This document shows, in pieces, positions 28,917 through 39,799 of a stretch of DNA of 64,000 nucleotides. Each line of letters begins with the position of its first letter. Position 1 is the first letter of the stretch. Location of the stretch: the NCBI RefSeq assembly GCF_000011745.1, contig NC_007292.1, positions 558,001 through 622,000 on the forward strand. Reading direction: 5' to 3'. This stretch comes from Candidatus Blochmanniella pennsylvanica str. BPEN. Its GTDB lineage: Bacteria; Pseudomonadota; Gammaproteobacteria; Enterobacterales; Enterobacteriaceae. Position numbers and translations under genes: made by a program. Below the pieces are notes generated by a model, which saw only the letters and a program-made list of their open reading frames with translations, was not told where the DNA came from and searched no databases.

Positions 28917-31448
28917 CTATACCGATTCCACAACACACTGTAATCCAACGACGCATTCATTGCATGCTGTACGAATTAACATAACTCCTTGAGTATTACG
29001 TCTAATGATATTAACTTCAGAAACACGAGTGCGCACTAATCGACCTAAGTCAGTGATCATTACTATTTGATCAGATTGATTTACTTGCACAGCACCAATT
29101 ACATTACCATTTCGCTCCGTAACCTTAATAGAAATCACACCTTGAGTCGCGCGAGACTTGATTGGATATTCTGATTGATTAGTACGTTTTCCAAAACCAT
29201 TTCGAGTAACAGTAAGAATAGAACTCTTATCTTTTGGTATAATTAAAGATACTACGCGATCACCTTGTAATAAATGAATACCTTTCACGCCAATCGCCGA
29301 GCGACCTACACTGCGCACCTGCGTTTCTTTAAATCGTACAACTTTTCCGTAAGCAGTAAACAACATTACCTCATTACTACCATCGGTTACATCAGCTCCA
29401 ATTAATTCGTCCCCATCATTAAGATTCAATGCAATAATACCAACATTACGTGGCCGACTAAACTCAGTAAGTGGCGTTTTTTTTACAACTCCACTACTAG
29501 TCGCCATAAATACTTGATGTCCTGTTGTATAATTTTGAATTGGTAAAATAGCAGTAATTCGTTCATTCACATCTAATGGTAACAAGTTAATAATTGGTTT
29601 ACCTCGTGATCCACGACTAGCTGCAGGTAATCGATAAACTTTCATCCAATATATACGCCCATAATTAGAAAATAACAAAACCGTATCATGAGTATTAGCT
29701 ATTAATAATCGCGTAATAAAATCTTCTTCCTTAATTCGTGTTGCTAATTTTCCTTTTCCTCCTCGTTTTTGCGCCTCATAATCTGTTAATGGTTGATATT
29801 TAACATAACCTTGATATGATAAAGTTACTACTACATCTTTTTGATTAATTAAATTTTCAACATTAATATTTTCAATATTGCTACTAATTTCAGTACGACG
29901 AGAATCGTTATACTCTTCTTGTATCATCAATAGTTCTTGACGAATTACCCTCATAAGGCATTTAGGATCTTTTAAGATAGAGATTAAATTTTTTATTTTT
30001 TCTAACAAACTGCTATATTCTTGCAATAATTTTTCATACTCCAAAGTAGTAAGTTTATGTAATTTTAAATCTAAAATAGCTTGTGCTTGATTCTTGGTAA
30101 GACAATATTGATTATTGTGAACAGCATTCTTGACTTCTGACCCCTCAGATTTCATCAAATTAATAGAAGTTCTCTGTTTCATATCAAAGACATTGCCTAT
30201 ATTCCACGATGAAGATATTAAAACAGAACTAGCTTCCACCGAACTATTAGATTGACGAATAAGTTTAATAACTGAATCAATATTAAATAATGCAATCGCT
30301 AACCCCTCTAAAATATGAATACGACTACGAGCTTTCTTTAATTCAAAAGTAACACGACGTATTACCACTGCGCGACGATGACATACAAAGGCAGATAAAA
30401 TGTCTTTTAATGACATAATTTTTGGTTGGCCTTGATGTAACGCTACCATATTAATACCGAATGAAGTTTGTAACGAAGTTAAAGAATATAAATTATTTAA
30501 AATTACCTCACTAATAGCATCACGTTTAATTTCAACAACTATTCGCATACCATCCTTATCAGATTCATCACGCAAATTATATATTCCCTCAATGCGTTTT
30601 AATTTTGCTAATTCCGCGATCTTTTCTAACAATCGAGCCTTATTAACTTGATAAGGAATTTCATATATTACGATAGATTCACGACCACTTTTAACATCAG
30701 TTTCAATTTCCGACCGAGCGCGAATATAAATTTTACCTCGTCCGGTGCTATATGCTTCTTTCAAACCACCGCTATCATTAATAATAGCAGCAGTAGGAAA
30801 ATCTGGGCCCGGAATATATTTCATTAATTCTTCAATAGTAATATCCTCATTATCTATAAACGCCAAACATCCATTAATTACCTCAGAAAGATTGTGAGGA
30901 GGGATATTAGTAGCCATTCCTACAGCAATACCAGAAGAACCATTAACCAAAAGATTTGGAATTCTAGCAGGTAATATTCCTGGGATACTTTCAGTGCCAT
31001 CATAATTTAGTTCATAATCAACAGTTTCTTTGTCTAAATCTAACAATAATTCATTTGCTATTTTAGACATACGTACTTCAGTGTAACGCATAGCTGCCGC
31101 TGGATCACCATCTACTGAACCAAAATTACCCTGTCCATCTACTAAAGCATAGCGCATTAAAAAAGGTTGTGCCATGCGTACTATAGTTTCATATACTGCG
31201 GTATCCCCATGAGGATGATATTTTCCAATAACATCACCTACTACTCTAGCTGATTTTTTATAATTTCTATTCCAACAATTCCCAAGTACTTGCATGGCAA
31301 ATAATATACGCCGATGCACGGGTTTTAATCCATCTCGAACATCTGGCAATGCGCGCCCAACGATCACTGACATGGCATAATCTAAATAAGAATGTGTTAA
31401 TTCTTCTTCTATGTTAATTTGTGTGATTTCTTTAGCAAAATCATTCAT
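28917..31448 (-). CDS. gyrA: DNA gyrase subunit A
   Basis: Breakage-rejoining and DNA-wrapping subunit of DNA gyrase. 843 residues (E. coli 875). N-terminal cleavage core with the catalytic tyrosine in [13 protein letters not shown] (about residue 122), [20 protein letters not shown] and the region [20 protein letters not shown]; coiled-coil arm; C-terminal six-blade pinwheel with the GyrA box QKRGGKG. The chain stops at [11 protein letters not shown], where the E. coli protein goes on into an acidic tail of ~30 residues, so that tail is missing. Divergent from ubiG as in E. coli. Confidence 0.97.
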   Translation of the reverse strand: MNDFAKEITQINIEEELTHSYLDYAMSVIVGRALPDVRDGLKPVHRRILFAMQVLGNCWNRNYKKSARVVGDVIGKYHPHGDTAVYETIVRMAQPFLMRYALVDGQGNFGSVDGDPAAAMRYTEVRMSKIANELLLDLDKETVDYELNYDGTESIPGILPARIPNLLVNGSSGIAVGMATNIPPHNLSEVINGCLAFIDNEDITIEELMKYIPGPDFPTAAIINDSGGLKEAYSTGRGKIYIRARSEIETDVKSGRESIVIYEIPYQVNKARLLEKIAELAKLKRIEGIYNLRDESDKDGMRIVVEIKRDAISEVILNNLYSLTSLQTSFGINMVALHQGQPKIMSLKDILSAFVCHRRAVVIRRVTFELKKARSRIHILEGLAIALFNIDSVIKLIRQSNSSVEASSVLISSSWNIGNVFDMKQRTSINLMKSEGSEVKNAVHNNQYCLTKNQAQAILDLKLHKLTTLEYEKLLQEYSSLLEKIKNLISILKDPKCLMRVIRQELLMIQEEYNDSRRTEISSNIENINVENLINQKDVVVTLSYQGYVKYQPLTDYEAQKRGGKGKLATRIKEEDFITRLLIANTHDTVLLFSNYGRIYWMKVYRLPAASRGSRGKPIINLLPLDVNERITAILPIQNYTTGHQVFMATSSGVVKKTPLTEFSRPRNVGIIALNLNDGDELIGADVTDGSNEVMLFTAYGKVVRFKETQVRSVGRSAIGVKGIHLLQGDRVVSLIIPKDKSSILTVTRNGFGKRTNQSEYPIKSRATQGVISIKVTERNGNVIGAVQVNQSDQIVMITDLGRLVRTRVSEVNIIRRNTQGVMLIRTACNECVVGLQCVVESV

Positions 31449-31737
31449 GCATTTATATCCTCTATTTATTTTTTAATTTATATATATTAAAAATTATTTA
31501 AATAATCTATTAAACTGTAATATAAACTGTTTTAATAATATTTAAATTACTCTATAAAGATAAATACATTTATCATGTTACATATAAATCAGTTCATAAC
31601 CATATTTCGATGAACTGATAGTTGTAAATAATTTATATACTAATATTCAAATCTATAGCGTTCCCATTTTCTTATTTTAAGAAAATCTTAACATAAAAGA
31701 CATAATTATTGATGAGCTTACAGAAAAATCAAAAAAT

Positions 31738-32430
31738 ATGAATAAAAAAAAAATCGATGAATTCAAGACATCCACATCACAATGGTGGGGTCCTTTTAAT
31801 GCATTTAAACCATTGCATCACATTAATTCGACACGCTTTAATTATATTATTGAGCATAGTCATGGACTATTTGGTAAAAAAATATTAGATATTGGCTGCG
31901 GTGGAGGTATTTTATCAGAAAGTATGGCAGAAGCAGGCGCAGAAGTTGTTGGGTTAGATATCAATGCTTCTGTTTTAGAAGTTGCAAAATCACATGCCTT
32001 ACATCAAGGATTAAATATTCATTACATACAAGAAACAATAGAAAACCATGCCTTAAACCATGCTAATCATTACGATGTAGTAACCTGTATGGAAGTTTTA
32101 GAACATGTACCGTGTCCTTCATCAATCGTTCATGCTTGCTCTACTATGATTAAGATAGATGGATCAGTATTTTTTTCCACATTAAATCGTACATTTAAAT
32201 CATGGCTGTTCGTTGTAATAGGCGCTGAATATATTTTTCGCATTATTCCAAAAGGCACTCATAATTTTAATAAATTTATTACCCCATCTGAATTACTAGA
32301 ATGGATTGACTCTACCATTTTAGAAGAACAAAACATCACCGGATTATGCTATAATCCCCTCACGAATAAATGCGCCTTAATACGTAACCTCAATACAAAT
32401 TATATCTTACATGCTAAACTAAAAAAATAA
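31738..32430 (+). CDS. ubiG: Ubiquinone biosynthesis O-methyltransferase
   Basis: S-adenosylmethionine-dependent methyltransferase for both O-methylations in ubiquinone synthesis. 230 residues (E. coli 240). SAM-binding motif ILDIGCGGGILSESMAEAGA (about 49-68) then VVGLDI, VTCMEVLEHVP, and FFSTLNRTFKSW. The second to fourth lysine codons sit in a run of ten A bases (31744-31753) right after the start; the frame is intact but slippage there would abolish it. It supplies quinone for the nuo complex encoded downstream. Confidence 0.96.
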   Translation: MNKKKIDEFKTSTSQWWGPFNAFKPLHHINSTRFNYIIEHSHGLFGKKILDIGCGGGILSESMAEAGAEVVGLDINASVLEVAKSHALHQGLNIHYIQETIENHALNHANHYDVVTCMEVLEHVPCPSSIVHACSTMIKIDGSVFFSTLNRTFKSWLFVVIGAEYIFRIIPKGTHNFNKFITPSELLEWIDSTILEEQNITGLCYNPLTNKCALIRNLNTNYILHAKLKK

Positions 32431-32456
32431 TCGCTCTATATGATATAGAGCGATTA
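32428..32456. terminator. Hairpin overlapping the ubiG stop codon
   Basis: A 13-bp perfect stem TAATCGCTCTATA / TATAGAGCGATTA (32428-32440 and 32444-32456) with a 3-base loop. Its first bases are the ubiG stop codon. The T-run that would follow lies on the minus strand (complement of the A-run in ubiG), so it looks like a terminator for minus-strand transcription, although no minus-strand gene lies near. Confidence 0.55.
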
Positions 32457-32813
32457 CAAATTAATAAATAATAAGCGTTTACTATTGCAAGAACAATTTT
32501 TTTTAATATGATCAATATAATATTAAAGACATAATCCAATTGTTCAATTATATTAAAATAATAATACGGTACAGCATAATCACATGTATTTATAGGCACA
32601 ATCAGTTATTATTGATATTTAGAATATTTATACCAAATAAGAATCATGCAATATTTTCCACCTGTATTACTATTTAATTAATTACTATTTTATACATAAA
32701 ATTATGATGTCATTATTAATTCACCGAATTATCACGAGTCTGATCCATAATTTACTCATCACAAATTACTGTGGTCTAATATTATTATTATTTCACAACA
32801 GGTATACATTTAT
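32431..32813. other. Spacer ubiG-nrdA
   Basis: 383 bases; apart from the hairpin at its left end, no gene or clear promoter is seen. In E. coli yfaL lies here; it is absent. An open frame at 32414-32599 on the minus strand is not convincing. Confidence 0.5.
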
Positions 32814-35096
32814 ATGAACCAAACTCTACTAGTTACCAAACGAAACGGTCATCACGAACCTATTAATCTTGACAAAATTCACCGAGTTATTAATTGGGCC
32901 GCCAAAGGATTAGAGCAAGTCTCTGTTTCACAAGTAGAATTGCGTTCCCACATACAATTTTATAATGGAATAAAAACTTCCGATATTCAAGAAACAATCA
33001 TAAAAGCAGCAGCAGACTTGATTTCTGAAGAAGAACCAGACTATCAATATTTAGCAGCACGTTTAGCAGTATTTCATTTACGTAAAAAAGCTTACGGTCA
33101 ATTTGAACCACCAAAACTGTATAATCATGTGTTACGATTAATAAAAATTGGTAAATACGATCAACATTTGCTAGATGATTATAATGCGGAAGAGTTTAAT
33201 CAAATGGATACATTTATTGATCATTGGCGGGACATGAATTTTTCATATGCTGCTGTAAAACAATTAGAAGGTAAATACTTAGTACAAAATAGGGTAACCG
33301 GAGAAATTTATGAAAGTGCTCAGTTTTTATATATATTAACTGCGGCCTGTTTATTTTCTAAATATCCCAAAAAAACTCGAATGCATTACATTCAACAATT
33401 TTATGATGCGATATCAACTTTTAAAATTTCTTTAGCAACACCTATTATGTCTGGAGTACGCACACCAACACGCCAATTTAGTTCCTGTGTATTAATCGAA
33501 TGTGATGATAGTCTTGATTCTATCAATGCAACATCCAGTTCTATTGTAAAATATGTTGCGCAACGCGCTGGAATAGGTATTAACGCTGGACGTATTAGAG
33601 CATTAGGTAGTCCAATACGTAACGGAGAAGCGTTCCACACCGGATGTATCCCATTCTATAAACATTTTCAAACAGCAGTAAAATCATGCTCTCAAGGAGG
33701 CGTACGTGGAGGAGCGGCCACACTATTTTATCCTATTTGGCATTTAGAAATAGAAAATTTACTTGTTTTAAAAAATAATCGTGGAATCGATTCTAACCGA
33801 ATACGTCATTTAGATTATGGTGTACAAATCAATAAATTAATGTACCAACGTCTTATTGAAGGAAAATATATTACACTATTTAGCCCATCTGATGTGCCAG
33901 GACTATATGAAGCTTTTTTTAATAATCAAAATGAATTCGAACACTTATATAACATATATGAAAATGATCATAATATTAGACATCGAAAAATTAAAGCAAT
34001 AGAATTGTTTTCTTTAATGATGCAAGAGCGAGCTTCTACTGGAAGAATCTATATTCAACATACAGATCACTGTAATACTCATAGTGCTTTTGATAGTATT
34101 GCCGCTCCAGTTCGTCAATCCAATTTATGCTTGGAAATCACTTTACCAACCAAACCTTTAAATAACATTAATGACCATAATGGTGAAATTGCTTTATGTA
34201 CACTATCTGCTTTCAATCTTGGTAACATTGAAAATCTTGATGACTTATCTGAACTCTCTATTTTAATAGTAAGAGCTCTCGACGCTTTATTAGATTATCA
34301 ACATTATCCTATTCCTGCTGCACAACGTAGTGCTGTAAGAAGACGTTCTTTAGGCATTGGAGTAATTAATTATGCTTATTATCTTGCTAAACATGGGGTA
34401 CGCTATTCAGATGGTAGTGCTAATAAACTAACACATCGTACTTTCGAAGCTATTCAATATCATTTATTAAGAGCGTCTAACAATTTGGCTCAAGAAAAAG
34501 GATCTTGCGAGTGGTTCAATGATACTTCATATTCAAAAGGAATCTTACCTATTGATACATATAAAACAGACCTGAATTCATTTATTAATGAACCATTACA
34601 TTATAATTGGGAAGATTTGCGTGTAAAGATTAAAAAGTATGGATTACGAAATTCTACATTATCTGCATTAATGCCATCAGAAACTTCGTCACAAATTTCT
34701 AATGCTACTAATGGGATAGAACCTCCCAGAGGTTACATTAGCATAAAAACTTCAAAAAACGGAATTTTGCGTCAAGTAGTACCTGAATTTATTAAACTAA
34801 AATCTGATTATGAATTATTATGGCAAATACCGGATAATCGGGGATATCTACAATTAGTAGGGATTATGCAAAAATTCATTGACCAATCCATTTCAACTAA
34901 TACTAATTACGATCCCTCTCGATTTCCAGAAAACAAAGTACCTATGAAACAGCTACTTTCAGATTTATTATACGCATACAGACTTGGTATTAAAACATTA
35001 TATTATCATAACACCCGTGATGGAGCTCAAGATGTACAAAAAACACTGCCACATAACCAATCAAATATTTGTACAAGTGATGCTTGTACAATTTAG
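32814..35096 (+). CDS. nrdA: Ribonucleoside-diphosphate reductase 1 subunit alpha
   Basis: Large subunit of class Ia aerobic ribonucleotide reductase. 760 residues (E. coli 761). N-terminal ATP-cone for activity control (TKRNGHHEPINLDKIHRVIN), the redox cysteine in FSSCVLIECDDS (about 225), the active-site Cys/Glu in SNLCLEITLP (about 438-440), the second redox cysteine in ALCTLSAFNLGNI, PSETSSQISNATNGIEPPRG, and the swinging C-terminal pair as CTSDAC near the end. All catalytic residues are present. AGG is 11 bases before the ATG. Followed 56 bases later by nrdB. Confidence 0.97.
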   Translation: MNQTLLVTKRNGHHEPINLDKIHRVINWAAKGLEQVSVSQVELRSHIQFYNGIKTSDIQETIIKAAADLISEEEPDYQYLAARLAVFHLRKKAYGQFEPPKLYNHVLRLIKIGKYDQHLLDDYNAEEFNQMDTFIDHWRDMNFSYAAVKQLEGKYLVQNRVTGEIYESAQFLYILTAACLFSKYPKKTRMHYIQQFYDAISTFKISLATPIMSGVRTPTRQFSSCVLIECDDSLDSINATSSSIVKYVAQRAGIGINAGRIRALGSPIRNGEAFHTGCIPFYKHFQTAVKSCSQGGVRGGAATLFYPIWHLEIENLLVLKNNRGIDSNRIRHLDYGVQINKLMYQRLIEGKYITLFSPSDVPGLYEAFFNNQNEFEHLYNIYENDHNIRHRKIKAIELFSLMMQERASTGRIYIQHTDHCNTHSAFDSIAAPVRQSNLCLEITLPTKPLNNINDHNGEIALCTLSAFNLGNIENLDDLSELSILIVRALDALLDYQHYPIPAAQRSAVRRRSLGIGVINYAYYLAKHGVRYSDGSANKLTHRTFEAIQYHLLRASNNLAQEKGSCEWFNDTSYSKGILPIDTYKTDLNSFINEPLHYNWEDLRVKIKKYGLRNSTLSALMPSETSSQISNATNGIEPPRGYISIKTSKNGILRQVVPEFIKLKSDYELLWQIPDNRGYLQLVGIMQKFIDQSISTNTNYDPSRFPENKVPMKQLLSDLLYAYRLGIKTLYYHNTRDGAQDVQKTLPHNQSNICTSDACTI

Positions 35097-35152
35097 AAAA
35101 GTAACTACTATTTACTAAAACCTACATATTTATTTTTAAAAAAGGAATAAAA

Positions 35153-36283
35153 ATGATTTATACAACTTTTTCTCAAAATAAAAATAATCAACTGCTCGAA
35201 CCGATGTTTTTAGGACAACCAGTAAATATCGCTCGATTTGATCAACAAAAACATTCCATTTTCGAAAAATTAATTGAAAAACAACTTTCGTTCTTTTGGC
35301 GCCCAGAAGAAATAGATATTTCTAAAGACCGTATAGATTTTCAATCATTACCAGACCATGAAAAACACATTTTTATTAGCAATTTAAAATACCAAACTTT
35401 ATTAGATTCTATTCAAGGACGCAGTCCCAATATTGCATTATTACCATTAATTTCTATACCAGAACTGGAAATTTGGGTAGAAACTTGGTCATTTTTTGAA
35501 ACCATTCACTCCCGTTCCTACACCCATATTATTCGTAATATTGTTAATCACCCATCTTTGATATTTGATGATATTATCAGCAACAAAGAAATTTTAAAAC
35601 GTGCTAAAGATATTTCGACGTACTATGATAATTTAATTGAATTAACCAGTTATTATCATATCTTAGGCCCCGGTATTCATCAAATCAATAATAACACTGT
35701 CGCAGTAAACTTACATGAACTTAAAAAGAAATTATATTTATGTTTGATTAGCGTTAACGTCCTAGAAGCTATTCGTTTTTATGTCAGCTTTGCCTGTTCT
35801 TTTGCATTTGCTGAACGAGAACTCATGGAAGGTAATGCAAAAATTATACGACTTATAGCACGTGACGAAGCTTTGCATTTAAACGCTACTCAACATATTT
35901 TAAACTTAATGCGCTCTGGATCAGATGATCCAGAAATGGCCGATATCAGTACAGAATGCCAACAAGAAAGTTATGCGCTGTTTTTAATGGCTGCAGAACA
36001 AGAAAAAAATTGGGCTAACTATTTATTTAAAGATGGCTCTATGATAGGTTTAAATAAAGATATACTTTGTCAATATATTGAATATATTACCAATATACGC
36101 ATGCAAGCAATCGGGCTAAGAACACCCTTCAACATTAAATCTAACGTGATACCATGGATTAATTCTTGGTTATCATCAGATAATGTTCAAGTGGCGCCAC
36201 AAGAAGTAGAAGCCAGTTCTTATCTAGTAGGCCAAATAGATCCTAATATTGACGAAAATGAATTTCATGACTTTCAATTGTAA
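35153..36283 (+). CDS. nrdB: Ribonucleoside-diphosphate reductase 1 subunit beta
   Basis: Small subunit that carries the diiron centre and tyrosyl radical. 376 residues, same as E. coli. Radical tyrosine in [13 protein letters not shown] (about 122); iron ligands in [17 protein letters not shown] and [17 protein letters not shown]-terminal tail [10 protein letters not shown], which binds NrdA. AAAGGAATAAAA leads into the ATG. Its 3' end overlaps yfaE. Confidence 0.97.
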   Translation: MIYTTFSQNKNNQLLEPMFLGQPVNIARFDQQKHSIFEKLIEKQLSFFWRPEEIDISKDRIDFQSLPDHEKHIFISNLKYQTLLDSIQGRSPNIALLPLISIPELEIWVETWSFFETIHSRSYTHIIRNIVNHPSLIFDDIISNKEILKRAKDISTYYDNLIELTSYYHILGPGIHQINNNTVAVNLHELKKKLYLCLISVNVLEAIRFYVSFACSFAFAERELMEGNAKIIRLIARDEALHLNATQHILNLMRSGSDDPEMADISTECQQESYALFLMAAEQEKNWANYLFKDGSMIGLNKDILCQYIEYITNIRMQAIGLRTPFNIKSNVIPWINSWLSSDNVQVAPQEVEASSYLVGQIDPNIDENEFHDFQL

Positions 36284-36548
36284 AATATTTTTTCTTCAAA
36301 AAAAATATTTAAATATACAATTTGCGCATAACAACAGAATGTATCGTTCCTTATTAGAAGCATTGGAAATGCATCATATACCATCATTAAATTATCAATG
36401 TCGATCAGGTTACTGTGGAAGTTGCCGTGCCTTATTAATAAGAGGAAAAGTACAATATTACACAGAACCTTTAGGTTATATTCATTCTAATGAAATTTTG
36501 ATATGCTGCTGTGTTCCTATAGAACATATTATATTAAAACTACTGTAA
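36267..36548 (+). CDS. yfaE: YfaE, [2Fe-2S] ferredoxin maintaining NrdB
   Basis: Plant-type ferredoxin that helps assemble and restore the diiron-tyrosyl cofactor of NrdB. Cysteine ligands in [10 protein letters not shown] and the later cluster ILICCC. About 93 residues. The open frame starts at 36249, but the ATG at 36267 gives a length nearer to E. coli YfaE (84); neither has a good ribosome-binding site, so translation is probably coupled to nrdB, whose last 17 bases it overlaps. Adjacent as in E. coli. Confidence 0.9.
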   Translation: MTFNCKIFFLQKKYLNIQFAHNNRMYRSLLEALEMHHIPSLNYQCRSGYCGSCRALLIRGKVQYYTEPLGYIHSNEILICCCVPIEHIILKLL

Positions 36549-36647
36549 CACGTGTTTTAAACGACATTATTATAAATTCACAAACTCATAAAATCATTCG
36601 TTAAATAATTTAAAATGTAAAATCCTCCGATTACATTTATATTTCAA

Positions 36648-38141
36648 TTAAAGTACCGGTGGATATATTAGATGCATAAAATAAATCAAAGGCTTTGGAT
36701 ATAATCCTAAAAATAATATAGAAAAAGATACTATAATCACTATTATCTTATCAGGAGTAACACTCCAACTAGATAAAAAATCAGAGTTGATATTTAAACG
36801 ATTTATAGGACTAAGATATAAATTTATTATAATTCTTAAATAATAAAATATACTAATAACACTACTCATTGCTATAAAAATAGTAAACCACCATAATTTA
36901 CTGTCTATTCCCAAAACAAACAAATAAAATTTCCCAATGAAACCTAATGTCATAGGTATTCCCGCTAAAGACAATATAATAATCGTAAATAATACCGATA
37001 ACATTGGCTGATGCCAAAAAAGACCACGATATACAAACAAAGAATCTACGTCTGTGTCCTCATGGGCATAAAAAAAAGATACTATATTGATAATACCAAA
37101 TGCACCAATACTAGTCAGAACGTAACTTATAAGATAAATACCAATAGTTTCCAAAGCCATGGGGTGGTTGACCCGTAATATTGCAATAACACCAATTAAA
37201 ACATAACCTGTATGTGCAATTGAAGAATAAGCTAAAACACGCTTAATATTATCTTGTTTAATAGCCATTAAATTGCCGAATAACGCTGAGCAACATGCAA
37301 TACCTAATAAAAATATACAAAATACCGTATTATACTGATTAGGAAACACCATCAATAATCGTATCAATACAGATATTACAGCTATTTTACTGCTAGTTGT
37401 CAGATACAATGATATTGAAGATGGTGCTCCTTGATATACATCAGGAGTCCATAAATGAAAAGGAACTAATGACAATTTAAAACCGAACCCAACCATCATC
37501 ATACCTAGTCCTATGGTTGACATAAATATAGATTGATTCGACGCAATAATATGTAAACGTAATAATTGACTAATACTAGTAAAAGACAAAAAACCAGTTG
37601 CAGCATATATCAATGCTATACCAAATAATATAAATGATGAAGATACTCCAGATAATATAATATATTTAATACTTGCCTCTAAAGAAAATTTGTTAAAAAA
37701 AGAATAACCTATCAGCCCAAATAACGGCAACGAAATCAGTTCCATTCCTAAAAATAATATTACTAAATGATTCGTAGTTGCTAGTAAAATACCGCCAATA
37801 CTAGAAATAAGTAATAATAAATAAAACTCGTCACGATTATTACTCGGATAAATTAACAACCATTTATAAGCCAATACAGAACTTGATAAACCAGAAACTA
37901 ACACCAATATTATGTATAATATAGAAAAATCATCAACACATATTAATTGCAAAAAGTTTCGATCTCTTTGATCCCATACTAATCCAACCGATATAATTGC
38001 TAAACTAAATCCGAATATTGTTAATGAAGTATGTAAAAATAAATTACGACGATATGCAATAGATAACATAACAATAACGGTTGTCATTCCAATAATTAGT
38101 ATAGGCAGCAATAGAATTATGTGCGTCCAAGTTATTAGCAT
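36648..38141 (-). CDS. nuoN: NADH-quinone oxidoreductase subunit N
   Basis: Antiporter-like proton-pumping membrane subunit of respiratory complex I; last gene of the operon. 497 residues (E. coli 485), about 14 hydrophobic segments. Key features: [17 protein letters not shown] (membrane glutamate), [20 protein letters not shown] and [18 protein letters not shown]. Intact frame; begins 33 bases after the end of nuoM. Confidence 0.96.
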
Positions 38142-38174
38142 AACAAATCAAGATCCTATATCGTTATAATGTAA

Positions 38175-39716
38175 TCACATTGAACAGTTATATTCTTTTA
38201 AAAAAAGACAAAGATTGTGCATTGTCATATATGAAACATTCAAAATATATTGCGGAAAAAAACCAATTAAAAAAATACATAATAACAATATTATAATAAT
38301 ATTCTTTTCCCGTAGTGTCATATTTCTTAATAACCCGCTCTTATTAACTCTGGGAACCAATATTGGACCATAATATATGCGTTGCATTAAAATAAGAGAA
38401 TAAATTGATGATAATATTATTCCAAAACAAGCTATTATTGTAATTATAGGTGCTGATTGAAAATTACCGAACAAAATCGTCACTTCTCCTATAAAATTTC
38501 CAGTACCAGGCAATCCAAGTGTTGCTGCTGCGAAACATAAAGAAAAAGCAGGAATTAAATGCATGCGACTCCATAACCCTCCCATCAAACGCATATCTCG
38601 AGTATGTATTCGCTCATATAATTGACCGCAAATTATAAACATTCCAGAAACAGATAAACTATGAGAAATCATTTGTACCACAGCACCCTGATATGATAAG
38701 TGAGTACCACTATAAATTGCGATCAATACAAATCCCATATGAGATATACTGGTATATGCAATTAAACGCTTAACATCAGTTTGTGCGAATGCCATACAAG
38801 CTCCATAAAAAATATTTACCAAACCTAAACACATAGCAATTGGGGCAAAAGATTTTGAAGCACAAGGAAATAACGGTAAAACAAATCGGAAAAATCCATA
38901 AGCCGATGTTTTTAATAAAATTCCTGCTAAATCGACTGACCCAGAAGTAGGAGCGTGACTATGAACATCAGGTAACCAAACATGAAAAGGAACGATTGGC
39001 ATTTTTACTGCAAAAGCAAAAAAAAACCCCAACATAATTAAATATTCCGCATTCACTGGCAACAACATATTCAATAAATCTTGATAGTTAAACGACCACA
39101 CACCATGCATATCATGATGTATAGAAACAAGAGCAATAATAGAAATTAACATAAATAATCCGCTAAATTGAGTATAAACAAAAAATTTAATAGCAGTATT
39201 AATGCGACCGCTTCTATTAACCTCTTTGTGTCCCCATAAAGATATCAAAAAATACATCGGAATAAGCATTATTTCCCAGAAAAAAAAGAACAAAAACATA
39301 TCAATTGATAAAAAAACACCAATAACTCCACCCAAAATCCACAATAAATTAAGATAAAAAAGACCGTGATAACGCTGAATCTCACACCAAGAACATAACA
39401 CTGCCATGCATCCTAAAAATCCAGTTAATGTCACCATCAACAAAGAAAATCCATCCAATGCTAAATGAACGCTAATTCCAAATCTTGGGATCCAAGGATA
39501 TATATATTCTAATTGCCATTTAGGAAACACATGTTCTGTTGGATGCGAATTTAATAAATCATGGCACTCGTACTGCCATAAAAAAAAAGTAGTAATGAAT
39601 GTTATGCTCATTCCAGATAAAGCAATCCAACGCGGTACCCAACATCCAATACGTTCTGACTGCCAACATAACAGTCCAAAAATAAAAGGAATAAATATTA
39701 AGATAATTAATAACAT
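38175..39716 (-). CDS. nuoM: NADH-quinone oxidoreductase subunit M
   Basis: Antiporter-like proton-pumping subunit. 513 residues (E. coli 509), about 14 membrane segments. Conserved FFFFWEIMLIPMYFLISLWG (membrane Glu), KMPIVPFHVWLPDVHSHAPT, VKRLIAYTSISHMGFVLIA and LGLPGTGNFIGE. Intact. Separated from nuoL by 83 bases, one of the wider gaps in the operon. Confidence 0.97.
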   Translation of the reverse strand: MLLIILIFIPFIFGLLCWQSERIGCWVPRWIALSGMSITFITTFFLWQYECHDLLNSHPTEHVFPKWQLEYIYPWIPRFGISVHLALDGFSLLMVTLTGFLGCMAVLCSWCEIQRYHGLFYLNLLWILGGVIGVFLSIDMFLFFFFWEIMLIPMYFLISLWGHKEVNRSGRINTAIKFFVYTQFSGLFMLISIIALVSIHHDMHGVWSFNYQDLLNMLLPVNAEYLIMLGFFFAFAVKMPIVPFHVWLPDVHSHAPTSGSVDLAGILLKTSAYGFFRFVLPLFPCASKSFAPIAMCLGLVNIFYGACMAFAQTDVKRLIAYTSISHMGFVLIAIYSGTHLSYQGAVVQMISHSLSVSGMFIICGQLYERIHTRDMRLMGGLWSRMHLIPAFSLCFAAATLGLPGTGNFIGEVTILFGNFQSAPIITIIACFGIILSSIYSLILMQRIYYGPILVPRVNKSGLLRNMTLREKNIIIILLLCIFLIGFFPQYILNVSYMTMHNLCLFLKEYNCSM

Positions 39717-39799
39717 ATTATTTTTTGTTTTTCTCGCTAAAACACATACATTAAATATTTATATTTCCTTATATTGTATACCAATAATATTACACTGAT

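Noticed and set aside
32414-32599. 61-codon open frame on the minus strand after ubiG
   Set aside because: Overlaps the ubiG end and its hairpin; composition looks like random AT-rich sequence.
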